58,477 bases of DNA from JACNIV01 sp965370415 (GCA_965370415.1 CBDUTJ010000015.1:1-58477); one strand, 5' to 3'. Shown: positions 8,739 to 18,700, counted from the first letter of the stretch. Numbers and translations: made by a program. Notes: generated by a model not told the origin, from the letters alone.

Positions 8739-9862
8739 TATGTTACTAATTTTGCAAAAACATCCCAGGAATATTTCCTGTTTTCTTTTCCTGTTGTTTC
8801 AATGATATTCTTTTTTCCAAGCCGGAAAAAAGCTTTTAAAGCAAGAGCAAAATCTTCAGGTGAAGTGGAATGAGCTACTATCCCTGTTTCTTTATCTGTA
8901 ATTATTTCCGGTAAACCTCCAACTGGAGTAACCACAGCTCCCAGTCCCATATTAAAACCAATCTGAGCAACACCACTCTGAGTTGCATGAATATATGGTA
9001 AAGCCAGAACATCTGAAGCTTTGAAAAATATCTCAACCTGTTCATTAGGTACGAACTGCCGGCGAAAAGTTATATGATCATTAATATCCAATTCATTTAT
9101 AAGATCGTAATAAGGTCTTGAATTTCCATATACTTCGCCTACAATAAGAAGGTGGGCATCGGGTATTTGTTCAAGCACATAAGGTAGCGATTTGATGAGA
9201 ATATCCAGACCTTTATATGGTTTTATATAACCAAAAAATAGAATAACCTTTTTGTTTTTCAAGCCCATTTTTTCTTTTGCTTCACTTTTTGAAAACCGGT
9301 TGTTATTATAAAATGAATATGTAGGATGAAACCCCAGGATAATATCTTTGTCCGGGAATAATTTCAAACCAATTTCATGCACAGATTCGGAGAGCGTGAT
9401 GATCGAATCGGAATACTTCATGGCATAACGGGTCAATTTATCTCCAAACGCCCAGTTTTCATGACTCTCTAGGTTATGTGCTATTGTCTTGATAACGATA
9501 TTATTAGATCTTTTTTTTATTTTTTTGGAGATCATACCATAAGCATAAGCCATGAACGGAATCCAATAACTGAAAAAAACCTGATCCGGTTTAAAATCTA
9601 ATATTCTCTTCGCAGTTTTGCCAAAAGTGACTGGATTGTAAGGGGTTAATATCCTCTCATTGGGAACCTGCAGAAAAACATTACTCCTATCGTATTGACT
9701 CTGCCCGGGAAAGATCAAAGAGGGATACTGTTTCTGGAAATTAATACAGAGGATCTCACTCTTTTTACCAAGCGTTTCTGCCAGATGAGAAGTGAATTGA
9801 GAAATTCCCCCTCTGAAAGGGTAGACGGGACCTACTACAGCGTATCTTTTTTTTGTTCCCAA
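8738..9862 (-). CDS. Family-4 (GT-B) glycosyltransferase
   Basis: The 374-residue product has the GT-B layout: an N-terminal acceptor domain starting VGPVYPFRGGISQF, and a C-terminal nucleotide-sugar domain starting FFGYIKPYKGLDILI and ending in ALPYIHATQSGVAQIGF followed by GGLPEIITD. It probably transfers a sugar during envelope or exopolysaccharide synthesis; donor and acceptor cannot be read from sequence. It is the last gene of the leftward group and stands about 110 nt from its neighbour. Confidence 0.85.
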   Translation of the reverse strand: MGTKKRYAVVGPVYPFRGGISQFTSHLAETLGKKSEILCINFQKQYPSLIFPGQSQYDRSNVFLQVPNERILTPYNPVTFGKTAKRILDFKPDQVFFSYWIPFMAYAYGMISKKIKKRSNNIVIKTIAHNLESHENWAFGDKLTRYAMKYSDSIITLSESVHEIGLKLFPDKDIILGFHPTYSFYNNNRFSKSEAKEKMGLKNKKVILFFGYIKPYKGLDILIKSLPYVLEQIPDAHLLIVGEVYGNSRPYYDLINELDINDHITFRRQFVPNEQVEIFFKASDVLALPYIHATQSGVAQIGFNMGLGAVVTPVGGLPEIITDKETGIVAHSTSPEDFALALKAFFRLGKKNIIETTGKENRKYSWDVFAKLVT

Positions 9863-9971
9863 TTTATTCCTCGTAATTAATCTTTACATAACTTATTAGC
9901 AAAAAGGTGGTTTCCTTTTTTGAAGTCAAGAATAAAAGATTTGTAAAATTAGATTATAAAGGAATAATAGA

Positions 9972-10547
9972 TTACTTCTCTTCTGTTTTCTGTTCCTGTT
10001 TAGAAGTTTCTGCCTGTTTTTTCTTGAATTGCTCTTTTTCCCACGGTGTTATGATTACTTTCTCTATAAATTCATCATATTTAATATTTGGATTCATCTC
10101 TGCAATACTGTTCACTATTTCCAGCATATTTGGAAAGTTAATGGTGAATTCAAAATTCTTCTCTTCACCATTATCCAGGTATTGCAGCCGTATCATCTTC
10201 CGTTTGGAATCATTAAGCTCGATTTTGATAATATCAACCCAGAATATCTTTACAGATTTTTTCAGTAGATATCGGAAAGATACAGCATCCTTTTGGAAGC
10301 GAATGCTGTTCAAAGAAAAGAGATTGCGAAAAACTGAATTCAAAGCCAGGAACATTATTGCAAACGGAACAAACTGTTGAAATTTAGATGAATCAGCATT
10401 GACTTTTGTAAATATCAGCAAGAAAGAATAGGCTATTGCCAGCATACCGAAGCTTAATGTAAACCAGCGGATAAACTGTTTGAACCTGTAAACACGTGGA
10501 AACCCTTTCCGTTCGTTAATATCGATAATATTCTCTAATTTATTCAT
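9972..10547 (-). CDS. Uncharacterised membrane protein, two TM helices
   Basis: The 191-residue product has two membrane segments (about residues 28-48 and 60-78), then a soluble beta-rich domain that resembles a bacterial PH-like fold in its pattern, and a charged Lys/Gln/Glu tail. No family was recognised. Its start overlaps the end of the PHP gene by 8 nt, so the two are translationally coupled. Confidence 0.7.
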   Translation of the reverse strand: MNKLENIIDINERKGFPRVYRFKQFIRWFTLSFGMLAIAYSFLLIFTKVNADSSKFQQFVPFAIMFLALNSVFRNLFSLNSIRFQKDAVSFRYLLKKSVKIFWVDIIKIELNDSKRKMIRLQYLDNGEEKNFEFTINFPNMLEIVNSIAEMNPNIKYDEFIEKVIITPWEKEQFKKKQAETSKQEQKTEEK

Positions 10548-11361
10548 TTTCTCCCCTGTTCATTTCTTCGAGTATGAAGTCAGGAGCTGTGTAATTACCG
10601 AAAATCTCAAGGTCTATTCCATCTCCATGAAAATCGCTGCCACCAGTTCTTATAAGATAGTTTTTCTGTGCTATTTCATTGTAATGATAAATTGTTTCAT
10701 CATTGCATTTCGCATAGAACACTTCCATTCCCATTAAACCATACCGGATAAGGTCATAGATCAATCTGTCATCTCCCAGAGTGTATGGATGCGCCAGTAC
10801 GCTGATGCCACTTGCTTTATGAATTATTTTAATGGCTTTTTTAGAAGAGGGTGCAAATTTGGGTACGTGGGCATAGCAGTGCTCTCCGATATGAAGTTCA
10901 AAAGCCTCATATTTGTGGGCACAATATCCACTTTCGATCATAGCCCTGGCAATATGCGGTCGACCAATATAATTATTCTCTCCAGCAAAGTTCTGCACAT
11001 CTTCAATAGAAATGTCTATACCTCGTTCATTCAATTTTTCGATAATTTTTACAGCACGGTCAAAACGGCTATTATATATCTTCTGTAAAAGTTCTTTCAA
11101 TTCCAAGTTATCCAGATCAAAATCATAAGCCAGGATGTGAACATCCCGCCCTTTGTGATTTGTGCTTATTTCAACTCCCGGTATTAATTCTATTCCAACC
11201 TGTTTTGCATAATCTCTGATATGAAGATAACCGCCAATGTTATCATGATCGGTGATAGCCATAACATCATAATCATGCTTTTTGGCTAGATCGATTACTT
11301 CTTTGGGGGAATACAAACCATCTGAAAAGTTCGTATGAACATGAAGATCTATCTTTTTCAT
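10540..11361 (-). CDS. PHP-domain phosphoesterase (RNase AM/YciV-like)
   Basis: This 273-residue protein has the PHP metal-binding motifs: DLHVHTNFSDG (H7, H9), AITDHDN (D38-D40), a GVEIST glutamate, and a late GGSDFHGDG. The family includes enzymes that hydrolyse 3',5'-nucleoside bisphosphates or trim 5' ends of RNA; histidinol-phosphatase-like activity is an alternative. The start at 11361 gives the canonical MKKIDLHVHT N-terminus. Confidence 0.88.
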   Translation of the reverse strand: MKKIDLHVHTNFSDGLYSPKEVIDLAKKHDYDVMAITDHDNIGGYLHIRDYAKQVGIELIPGVEISTNHKGRDVHILAYDFDLDNLELKELLQKIYNSRFDRAVKIIEKLNERGIDISIEDVQNFAGENNYIGRPHIARAMIESGYCAHKYEAFELHIGEHCYAHVPKFAPSSKKAIKIIHKASGISVLAHPYTLGDDRLIYDLIRYGLMGMEVFYAKCNDETIYHYNEIAQKNYLIRTGGSDFHGDGIDLEIFGNYTAPDFILEEMNRGENE

Positions 11362-11458
11362 AAAACACCTAATTTTATATATTTTTTTTGTTTGAAAATC
11401 CTGAACTACTCTTATTTGTCAATGTAATAATTCTTGATTAATTATGTAAAAATTCTAT

Positions 11459-12028
11459 CTATTCTTTTGAGAAATAAATAATAAAATTCCTATTCGGCAC
11501 GAAATTTTCTTTATACCAGAAGAAGATATATCTGCTATTTTCTTCCCTCAGACTATCCGGCATATAGGAAAGTGAATCAAGCGAAAGTTCTTTGGGAAAA
11601 GCCAGAGTGTAATTCACTTGTTCGAACGGTCTGCCCCATGTCTGGGTTGTAGTTAGAATATATTCTGCCTTTTCACCTTTGAGTTCCTGTCGGTAACATA
11701 TCCTGTAAACTGCTGTCGAATCAGGATCGATCTGAATAGTAAAGGAAGCACCTTTATCTCCATATTGCATATTAGTTGTAATAGTGGAGTCTATAACGTT
11801 TATTACAAAAAGAGAATCAACCTTTCCGTATGCAGAATCCTGTGGAAAAGGATAGATAAGTCTTTGTTTTAGTTCCTTTTCATTTGTGTTGCGAAAATAA
11901 TACAGTCCGTCTACAAAGAAATAATTTTCTTTAATTTCAAACGATAGATCTTCACGAAAGAATTGCAGATCAAGGGGAAAAAGATATGCAATGAAAAAAA
12001 GTGTGAAAAGTATAGATAATTTCTTCAA
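11459..12028 (-). CDS. Exported protein of unknown function
   Basis: The 189-residue product starts with a clear signal peptide (MKKLSILFTLFFIAYLFP) and continues as a beta-rich domain without cysteines suited to a lipobox. No family was recognised. It lies 2 nt after the sorting-domain protein gene and probably belongs to the same envelope operon. Confidence 0.65.
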   Translation of the reverse strand: MKKLSILFTLFFIAYLFPLDLQFFREDLSFEIKENYFFVDGLYYFRNTNEKELKQRLIYPFPQDSAYGKVDSLFVINVIDSTITTNMQYGDKGASFTIQIDPDSTAVYRICYRQELKGEKAEYILTTTQTWGRPFEQVNYTLAFPKELSLDSLSYMPDSLREENSRYIFFWYKENFVPNRNFIIYFSKE

Positions 12029-12030
12029 TC

Positions 12031-13071
12031 TTATTTCAACAGCAGCATCTTATTACTGGCTACTTTTTTCCCATCTATAACCAGTTTATACAGGTAAACT
12101 CCCGATGGAAAATTATCTGCTTCCCAGGTAATTGAAGACTTTTGTCCGGCAGAGACGGATTGACTATTGGGAACTGATAATTCATCGATTTTCTGCCCTT
12201 TGGAATTATAAATTTCGAGCTTAGCATTCTTGATGGTTAGATCGAAACTGATCGCTGTTGAAGGATTGAAGGGGTTAGGATGGTTGGAGAGATGATAATC
12301 CTGACCGGGAATTACAACTTCAGGTTCATCAATACCAACTACATAATTTTCAAACACAAATTCGTAATAATTCACACTATCAGGTTCGATGGAAATAGTT
12401 GAACCCATAGAAGCAAGTACAAAAAGATGGATATTACAATAGAAATTCATAGCATACATTTCTTTTTCAAAATACCCGTTTTCATTTGTTGAAACATCCG
12501 GGCTATTATAATTATACGGAAAATGCTCAATTTGCACATTGGGAACAGGATTCATTTGTGAATCATATACATAACCGCAAAATATGCCTTGAACACCACC
12601 ATTATTATTGATACCGCCCAAGGTGGGAGAACTGTCTTTACAAAATGATATATCCGTTGTCATTGCTCCGTTTGAAGAAAATGAAACAGAAACCAAAGAT
12701 TGCCCCTCAGTAGGTGCCAGTACCATCGTCTGTAAAGTTCCAAAAGTGCACCAGGAGATTTCATCATCCACATAATAAGAGGTAACATGATCACCCTGTT
12801 CATCGATTACAAGTGAAGTTTGCAGATCATCTTGAGTAACAACGATATAGGTCCCCTGTGGAAATGGAATCCCGGGAAGAAAATAGGCTTCACCGGCATT
12901 AGATGAGATCTTGCAGTTATCTAGATTACCGTCTATTATCATACTATATAACTCTATGGACCAAACTGTCTCATCGAAGTAGATTTCGGTAATGTAAGGT
13001 CCTTCCGCTATCGGATTTGCTAACAGTAAACCTGCTGAAATAAGCATTATTAAAATAATTATCTTTTTCAT
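12031..13071 (-). CDS. Secreted protein with type IX-type C-terminal sorting domain
   Basis: The 346-residue product has a signal peptide, an N-terminal region of unknown fold, a carboxypeptidase-regulatory-like beta sandwich (about 165-245, starting GIFCGYVYDSQMNPVPNVQI), and a C-terminal domain with NHPNPFNPSTAISF, YNSKGQKIDEL and SGVYLYKLVIDGK. That domain is the sorting signal used by type IX-like secretion in FCB-group bacteria. The protein is therefore probably carried across the outer membrane. It supports the phylum inference. Confidence 0.85.
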   Translation of the reverse strand: MKKIIILIMLISAGLLLANPIAEGPYITEIYFDETVWSIELYSMIIDGNLDNCKISSNAGEAYFLPGIPFPQGTYIVVTQDDLQTSLVIDEQGDHVTSYYVDDEISWCTFGTLQTMVLAPTEGQSLVSVSFSSNGAMTTDISFCKDSSPTLGGINNNGGVQGIFCGYVYDSQMNPVPNVQIEHFPYNYNSPDVSTNENGYFEKEMYAMNFYCNIHLFVLASMGSTISIEPDSVNYYEFVFENYVVGIDEPEVVIPGQDYHLSNHPNPFNPSTAISFDLTIKNAKLEIYNSKGQKIDELSVPNSQSVSAGQKSSITWEADNFPSGVYLYKLVIDGKKVASNKMLLLK

Positions 13072-13098
13072 TCTAACCTCCCGGTTGATAAAAAATTA

Positions 13099-14421
13099 TT
13101 AGAACATACTCCCAAAATAATACCTGCATCCGAAATATAAACTCACATCTTCATCACGTTGCAAATTGGATATACCATAATCATTGGCATCGTTTTCATA
13201 AATATCTGGATCAACGTGAATTAGTTCAGATTTCAACTGACAATATAAAGAGAAATTATTTTCAATAAAATAGTCAATATAAGAAGTAAATGTAGTCCTT
13301 ACTGTATAACCTTCAAAATTCTCATACCAAATATAATCGTAATTCAGACTTATACTGGAATTCCATCTGATACGATCTGTTATATCAAAATGATGACTAT
13401 TGGTGAAATCAATTATAAACCTTGAATCTTCAGAAGAATCATCACTTAGATACTTGAGATAAGTCAAGTTTGAATATATTCTAATTTGATATTTAAGATT
13501 AATGTTATTGTAATAATTATAACTTAAACTTGGTCCAAGATGAAGTTCTTTAGTTTTATCACCATCCGGTTCTATATCATAATCCTGCCATAAATCGATT
13601 CCAAGTAAAATCTCATTGCCTTGATATCGTTTAATATATTCTCTCATAACTTCGGTAAGATATAGATTTTCAGAGATACCAAGAGCATCAAATTCACTTC
13701 CCAGGATGGGAGATATTTCTTTCCAGAAATACTTCTCGTATCTGTCATATAGATTTGCATATTGAGGATAAAGAGCAAATTTATCTGCAAGAGCTTCGAT
13801 CTGGTTTTCAGAAAGTGTCATCCCCCTGTTCAAGGCTTCTAATCTTTCTCTTAACCTTAAAGCTCGAAATACCGGGCTCACATCTCGGATATTTCCCCAT
13901 CCGATCCCAATAAATGAGCTTGTAAATATACTGCGATCTAAACAATCCTGATAATCCTGGGAATGATTTTGTTCATTATATGTGAAGCGAGAATCCACTG
14001 AAAGGTTCAGGAACAAATTATTCGCAATGTAATAATCACAATCCCCATCAAGCCAAATATGATTGTGATAATATCTATAAATATAGTTCGTATTCTGATC
14101 TTCATTTTCATTACCTGAATATTGAAAATCTGATGAAATATCAGAATTAAGTGTATATTTTATCTTTTCCGATTCAAAATTTCGCAGATAACCGGGTTTT
14201 AATATAATTTGAAAAGATTCAATAACCCATTTGTAATCTGTATCTCTTCTATTATAATAACTACTACCTGAAAAATCTATATCAAAAACCGAATATCCCC
14301 AGGCGGGAAGTTGATACTCTTTAATCAAATTATGATCATTAATTTTGAAACCAACACTTTGCCAACAATAAATAAAAGACGTAATCAACATAATTAATGC
14401 AATAATGAGAATCTTCTTCAC
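13099..14421 (-). CDS. Beta-rich outer-membrane-like protein
   Basis: The 440-residue product has a signal peptide, then long runs of alternating polar and aromatic residues rich in Tyr, Asn and Asp, ending in FGCRYYFGSMF. A terminal aromatic residue preceded by alternating beta strands is typical of an outer-membrane barrel. No named family was recognised. It leads the leftward envelope group (13099, 12031, 11459). Confidence 0.65.
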   Translation of the reverse strand: MKKILIIALIMLITSFIYCWQSVGFKINDHNLIKEYQLPAWGYSVFDIDFSGSSYYNRRDTDYKWVIESFQIILKPGYLRNFESEKIKYTLNSDISSDFQYSGNENEDQNTNYIYRYYHNHIWLDGDCDYYIANNLFLNLSVDSRFTYNEQNHSQDYQDCLDRSIFTSSFIGIGWGNIRDVSPVFRALRLRERLEALNRGMTLSENQIEALADKFALYPQYANLYDRYEKYFWKEISPILGSEFDALGISENLYLTEVMREYIKRYQGNEILLGIDLWQDYDIEPDGDKTKELHLGPSLSYNYYNNINLKYQIRIYSNLTYLKYLSDDSSEDSRFIIDFTNSHHFDITDRIRWNSSISLNYDYIWYENFEGYTVRTTFTSYIDYFIENNFSLYCQLKSELIHVDPDIYENDANDYGISNLQRDEDVSLYFGCRYYFGSMF

Positions 14422-14649
14422 CTACTCCTCCTTTAATCGCATAAAAAACCTAATCCAAATTCAAAGTACATTTTCAGTTTAGTTCACATAAGTAAAAATC
14501 TGATATTTTGCTAATGATGTCAACTAAATTATTAAATATTAATATAATATAAGATACAGAAATAATAAATTTCATTTTTTTTATTTACAGAAATTCCCGT
14601 TAACTTCGTTTTGTTTACGAATTTTTCTAATAAAATGTAAGGAGTAACT

Positions 14650-15975
14650 ATGGAATTTCGAAACGAACTGGTGAAAATCTGTGAACAATACCCGGAGTTT
14701 AAATTTAATTTCCACTATCGGGACTGGGAAACGGATTTCTTAAGATTTTATCAGAGCCAGATCAATTATAACATCTCCAAAACGTCTATTACGCTTTCCA
14801 CAACTATGTATAAAGGAAAGAAGTCGTACTCTTTCTCTCTGAAAAATCCAACAAAAGCAAAACTCCTCGAGAAGATCGAAGAAGCAAAGATGATCATCGA
14901 CAAATTGCCGGAAGACCCTGATTTCATCGACCTGGAAGATGATCTAACCAAAAGCTCTGAAAAAGAAAAAATCAATAATATCGAAAAAGTATCTCTGGAT
15001 AAGAAGATAGACATCCTGAAAAAACTTGCAAAAGCAGTTGAACCTTTCGATTTCAAAATTTTCGGAACCTTTATCTGCAACTATAAGACGTTGTATATCA
15101 TCAACAGTAATGGCGTGAATAAACGAGAGATCAATTCCCCAATTTTCCTAGAAGTTAAAGCAGTATCCAACAAAAATGAAGTTACAGTATTGGAGACCTA
15201 TGGGGGAGAAAATTTTAATACTTTTGATGTGAAAAGATTCATTAATGATTTAGTTATCAAAGTGGAAGCTGCCACCGGTGAGATCGTGGACGTTGAACCT
15301 GGTGAATACGAAGTTGTATTGGCACCACGTTGTATCGGAGATTATCTGATGTACCTGGAAAGCAGTATGACGGCTCATAGCCTGGACACTAAAATGAGTT
15401 TCTTTGAAGGTAAACTTAATAAGAAAGTCTTCCCTGAAAATATTACCATTACTGATGATCCTGAGCATCCTGACCTGATCAATTTCGATTACAATCACGA
15501 TGGTCATATTTATAAAAAACTTCCGATAATTGAGAAAGGTGTTTTCAAAAACTTCATGGTCGATAACTACTATGGCAGAAAGCTTAAAATGAAAAAGAAT
15601 GGATCTGAGGGTGCGGGCTTAGTTATGGAAACGGGTAATAAAACCCGGGAAGAATTAATTGGTTCGATTAAAAAAGGATTATATATTTCCAGCTTACATT
15701 ATATGAATTTCATTAATCGCAAGGAAACGTCTGTGACCGGATTAACACGTGACGGAACATTCCTGATAGAAGACGGCAAGCTCACGAAAGTTGTAAATAA
15801 TCTTCGCTTCACAGAAAAAATAGCTGATATTATAAATGGTATTACCGATATCGAAAATCGCTCTTACACAATTCCATCTTCAAGTAATTACGGTGAGTTT
15901 CAAATCTACAGTGCTAAAATACCACATGTGAAAGTGAAGGGATTTAAGATCAGTTCCTCCACGAAAACGGTATAA
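14650..15975 (+). CDS. TldE/PmbA-like protein
   Basis: The 441-residue product resembles the PmbA/TldE half of the TldD/TldE protease, with YEVVLAPRCIGDYLMYLESS and the late INRKETSVTGLTRDGTFLIE block. It lacks the HExxxH zinc motif, as expected of this partner. The complex degrades unfolded or leader peptides. The neighbour at 16120 is the TldD half, which supports the call. AAGGAGT lies just before the ATG. Confidence 0.85.
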   Translation: MEFRNELVKICEQYPEFKFNFHYRDWETDFLRFYQSQINYNISKTSITLSTTMYKGKKSYSFSLKNPTKAKLLEKIEEAKMIIDKLPEDPDFIDLEDDLTKSSEKEKINNIEKVSLDKKIDILKKLAKAVEPFDFKIFGTFICNYKTLYIINSNGVNKREINSPIFLEVKAVSNKNEVTVLETYGGENFNTFDVKRFINDLVIKVEAATGEIVDVEPGEYEVVLAPRCIGDYLMYLESSMTAHSLDTKMSFFEGKLNKKVFPENITITDDPEHPDLINFDYNHDGHIYKKLPIIEKGVFKNFMVDNYYGRKLKMKKNGSEGAGLVMETGNKTREELIGSIKKGLYISSLHYMNFINRKETSVTGLTRDGTFLIEDGKLTKVVNNLRFTEKIADIINGITDIENRSYTIPSSSNYGEFQIYSAKIPHVKVKGFKISSSTKTV

Positions 15976-16038
15976 TGGCTCACCAGCCTTCGTCAAGACT
16001 ACGGCTTGGCAGGCGGATGAGCATTGACAGGAACAAAT

Positions 16039-16100
16039 GCAGGTTCATTCTTGCAGATTGAACCGTAACGTTTCGGACGCATAAAAATGATATGTCCTGC
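16039..16100 (+). repeat. Leader element copy A (~62 nt, two hairpins)
   Basis: This is one of four related elements. It starts GCAGGTTCA and ends GTCCTGC. Hairpin 1 pairs GGTTCA with TGAACC but has a short apex; the linker is GTAACGTTTC; hairpin 2 pairs GGACG with the far GTCC side. It ends 19 nt before the tldD start codon, with AAAGGAG in between. Confidence 0.8.
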
Positions 16101-16119
16101 ATTATAGAAAGGAGAATAA

Positions 16120-17559
16120 ATGAAAAAATTAGTAATAGATATTATCAATAAATTGAACACTCCAGAGATCAGCTACGCCGACGTTCGCTTTACAAATACA
16201 GATGACCAAACAGTTTATTTTGAGAAAGGAAATTTGAAGTATTTTGGATCGGACATGGATTCGATGGCGCTTGGAATCCGTGTTCTGGTCAACGGCTGCT
16301 GGGGATTTGCCGGCACTACAATTCTTACTGACGCTTCCATAGAAAAAGCAATTAAGAAAGCTATTAGCAACGCAAAAGTTGGCAGCAGGTTTCGTCGGGA
16401 ACCGGCTTCTTTTAAGAAACTGAAACCCGTTAAAGCAAGTTACACATTCGCTCCCAAAGAAGATCCTTTCGAATTAGATGATAAATTCAAGATTGATTAC
16501 CATGAAAAGATCGCAAAAAAACTGGTTGGGAACGAGAAGATCGTGTATTCAAACACCTATACTGTATTTTATCGACAATATAAAATATTCGCAAATACAG
16601 AGGGAACGTTCGTAGATTCGATGGTTTACGATACCATGCCCATGATATATGTTCTGGCTTCTGATGGCAAAGAAACAATGTGTAGAACCTGGCCAGGTCA
16701 TATGAATGGAAGACGCGGTGGATTCGAAGTTGTTCGTAATGTGAAAATGGAAGAAAATGCAGATAAGATCATTGAAGAAGCTATTAAACTGCTGGATGCA
16801 CCACGAATAGAAGAAGAACGAGCAGACATCATTATTGGTGGAGGTCACCTTGCTTTGCAACTGCACGAATCTGTGGGACATGCCACCGAAGCTGACAGAA
16901 TATTCGGCAAGGAAATTTCTTACGCAGGAAAAACATTTATCAAACCTGCCATGCTTGGTAACTTCAAATATGGGTCTAAGATCGTGAATATTTTCAGCGA
17001 CAGCACCAATGAAGGAGGAATGGGATTCCACCTGGTGGATGATGAAGGAACTCCCGGTGCAAATGTGGATATTGTGAAAAACGGCATCCTGCTGGATCAA
17101 CAGACTTCTCAGGAATGTGCTGCTCTTTTGGGTGTACAGCCCAGTTCCAATATGCTGGCTTCGTTTGCCGATGATATCCCGCTAATACGTATGACAAACT
17201 TCTGTTTAGCTCCCGGGAAAGGCAGTCTGGATGATCTGATCAAATCAACCGAAAATGGTTATTATATAGATTTCACAAAAACCTGGAGTATCGACGATAA
17301 TAGAAATAATTTTCAATTCACTACCGAGATTGGTTGGAAAATCGAGAATGGTGAACTTAAACATATTGTAAAAGAACCAACTTACTACGGAATTACACCC
17401 GAATTCTGGGCAGCCTGTAATGGTATTTGCGGACCGGAAGAATGGGAATTCCACGGCACATTCCATTGTGGGAAAGGCGAACCCGGACAAAGTATGCATC
17501 TATCTCATGGTGTTGCTCCTGCCAGGTTCAAGAATATAGTTTGCAATGTGAAAGCGTGA
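16120..17559 (+). CDS. tldD: TldD-like zinc metalloprotease
   Basis: The 479-residue product carries the catalytic HESVGH motif (H249, E250, H254) inside LQLHESVGHATEADR, which is the metalloprotease signature of TldD. With the TldE-like protein encoded just upstream it should form the heteromeric TldD/TldE peptidase. The two genes are separated by a 144-nt gap that holds leader element A. ATG at 16120 is preceded by AAAGGAGA. Confidence 0.92.
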   Translation: MKKLVIDIINKLNTPEISYADVRFTNTDDQTVYFEKGNLKYFGSDMDSMALGIRVLVNGCWGFAGTTILTDASIEKAIKKAISNAKVGSRFRREPASFKKLKPVKASYTFAPKEDPFELDDKFKIDYHEKIAKKLVGNEKIVYSNTYTVFYRQYKIFANTEGTFVDSMVYDTMPMIYVLASDGKETMCRTWPGHMNGRRGGFEVVRNVKMEENADKIIEEAIKLLDAPRIEEERADIIIGGGHLALQLHESVGHATEADRIFGKEISYAGKTFIKPAMLGNFKYGSKIVNIFSDSTNEGGMGFHLVDDEGTPGANVDIVKNGILLDQQTSQECAALLGVQPSSNMLASFADDIPLIRMTNFCLAPGKGSLDDLIKSTENGYYIDFTKTWSIDDNRNNFQFTTEIGWKIENGELKHIVKEPTYYGITPEFWAACNGICGPEEWEFHGTFHCGKGEPGQSMHLSHGVAPARFKNIVCNVKA

Positions 17560-17626
17560 TAATGCGTGAAAGGATTGAAACGTGAAAGGGTTGATGGATT
17601 TAAATCCTTTAAAAAATTATAATACA

Positions 17627-17695
17627 GCAGGTTCATTCCGGCAGTTGCCGGATTGAACCGTAACGTTTCGGATGCATCAGAATGATACGTCCTGC
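17627..17695 (+). repeat. Leader element copy B (69 nt, best preserved)
   Basis: It runs from GCAGG to CCTGC. Hairpin 1 is long: GGTTCA-TTCCGGCA pairs with TTGCCGGA-TTGAACC apart from one mismatch. The linker is GTAACGTTTC. Hairpin 2 pairs GGATGCATCA with TGATACGTCC. The outer GCAG/CTGC ends can also pair, giving a possible three-way junction. Confidence 0.85.
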
Positions 17696-17718
17696 CGGGC
17701 TGGATAATTTTGCATTAA

Positions 17719-17816
17719 CCACTGGTTTCAACCGGTGGAAAGAAAGAGAGAAAAAGATCGAACCGTTTAAACGGTTTCTCGGTTGTTGCCTCGAGTCGTC
17801 GTCTCTTACGACTCGA
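17719..17816 (+). other. Three consecutive hairpins in the leader of the 17834 gene
   Basis: Three separate stems follow leader element B: CCACTGGTT/AACCGGTGG (17719-17738), the perfect palindrome AACCGTTTAAACGGTT (17761-17776), and TCGAGTCGT/ACGACTCGA (17791-17816, 9 bp, 8-nt loop). None has a T-tract, so they are not simple terminators. The AGGAGGAA ribosome binding site begins 6 nt after the last stem. Confidence 0.65.
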
Positions 17817-17833
17817 AACAATAGGAGGAAATA

Positions 17834-18559
17834 GTGAAACTAAAAAGAGTACAATTTGCTAAGAAGTTTCAGTTTACTTTCATACTTATTCTGATTATTG
17901 CATTTACTGGATGCGTATATAAGCCCTATTATCATCCTGGATACATGGGTTCGCAACCTGCTCCGATCTTGAATAATTCCACCGGAGGAAGCACCAATTA
18001 TCTGGGTGGTACGATCAACTATGAAAGTGCATCTAAAAAAAAAGAAGAGAGTATACTTGGAAAATTATTGTTCCAGCGGAATCACACTTACAAATATGGT
18101 TCTTTTTCCTATCATACTGAGATGTTTGCCGGATATCATTCGATTGAAGCTATTGAAGAAAAAGCCGGTGAGAAATTAATCTATTATGGGTTTGCACCAC
18201 AATTATCGGGTTCTCTTTTTTATCTTCTAAAAGAATCAAGGCTTGGATTTTATGGGTATACAGCATTTTTCTGGGAATTCGGGGAATATGATGATTGGAT
18301 TGATGAAGCTGAAGAAGCTGGATTGATCTGTAAAGAGCTTGAAGGCTATAGTGGTAAAAAACTTATTGGTGGTGGTGGATTTTTATTTGAACATATCATT
18401 GACGAAAAATCCGTACTATCTTTAAAATTTGGAGCTGGATTGCCAGGGATGTTTCATATAATGACTAATTATCGGAAAGGTAGCAATATATTTAATTTTG
18501 GCATTAACGAACTCTTTGAGAGTTCATCCGTTTCCTTTGGCTATATGAGAGCTTGGTGA
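17834..18559 (+). CDS. Lipoprotein of unknown function
   Basis: The 241-residue product has a lipoprotein signal peptide ending in the lipobox FTGC (about residue 28), then a Tyr/Pro/Gly-rich linker and a beta-rich domain with many aromatic residues, suggesting an outer-membrane location. No family was recognised. The start is GTG at 17834, supported by AGGAGGAA. It has an unusually structured leader of more than 200 nt, with leader element B and three hairpins. Confidence 0.7.
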   Translation: MKLKRVQFAKKFQFTFILILIIAFTGCVYKPYYHPGYMGSQPAPILNNSTGGSTNYLGGTINYESASKKKEESILGKLLFQRNHTYKYGSFSYHTEMFAGYHSIEAIEEKAGEKLIYYGFAPQLSGSLFYLLKESRLGFYGYTAFFWEFGEYDDWIDEAEEAGLICKELEGYSGKKLIGGGGFLFEHIIDEKSVLSLKFGAGLPGMFHIMTNYRKGSNIFNFGINELFESSSVSFGYMRAW

Positions 18560-18583
18560 TATGTGTATGTTAAACCAGAATGT

Positions 18584-18656
18584 ACGGTTACAGTTTTAAT
18601 CCGGCAGCTGCCGGATGAACCGTAATGTTTGGACGCATCAGAATGATAAGTTCTGC
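18584..18656 (+). repeat. Leader element copy C
   Basis: Hairpin 1 is ACGGTT...AACCGT enclosing an 18-nt perfect palindrome (ATCCGGCAGCTGCCGGAT). The linker is GTAATGTTT. Hairpin 2, GGACGCATCA with TGATAAGTTC, keeps most pairs but has two mismatches. The 5' GCAGG of the other copies is not found. It lies 44 nt before the ATG at 18701. Confidence 0.75.
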
Positions 18657-18700
18657 ACTGATCATGCAGTTGAATAGAAGAATTTAAAAGGAGGATTATG

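Noticed and set aside
16549..17100. Long minus-strand ORF inside tldD
   Set aside because: It lies wholly in the tldD coding region, which has clear family motifs including HExxxH; the reverse frame shows no recognisable domain.
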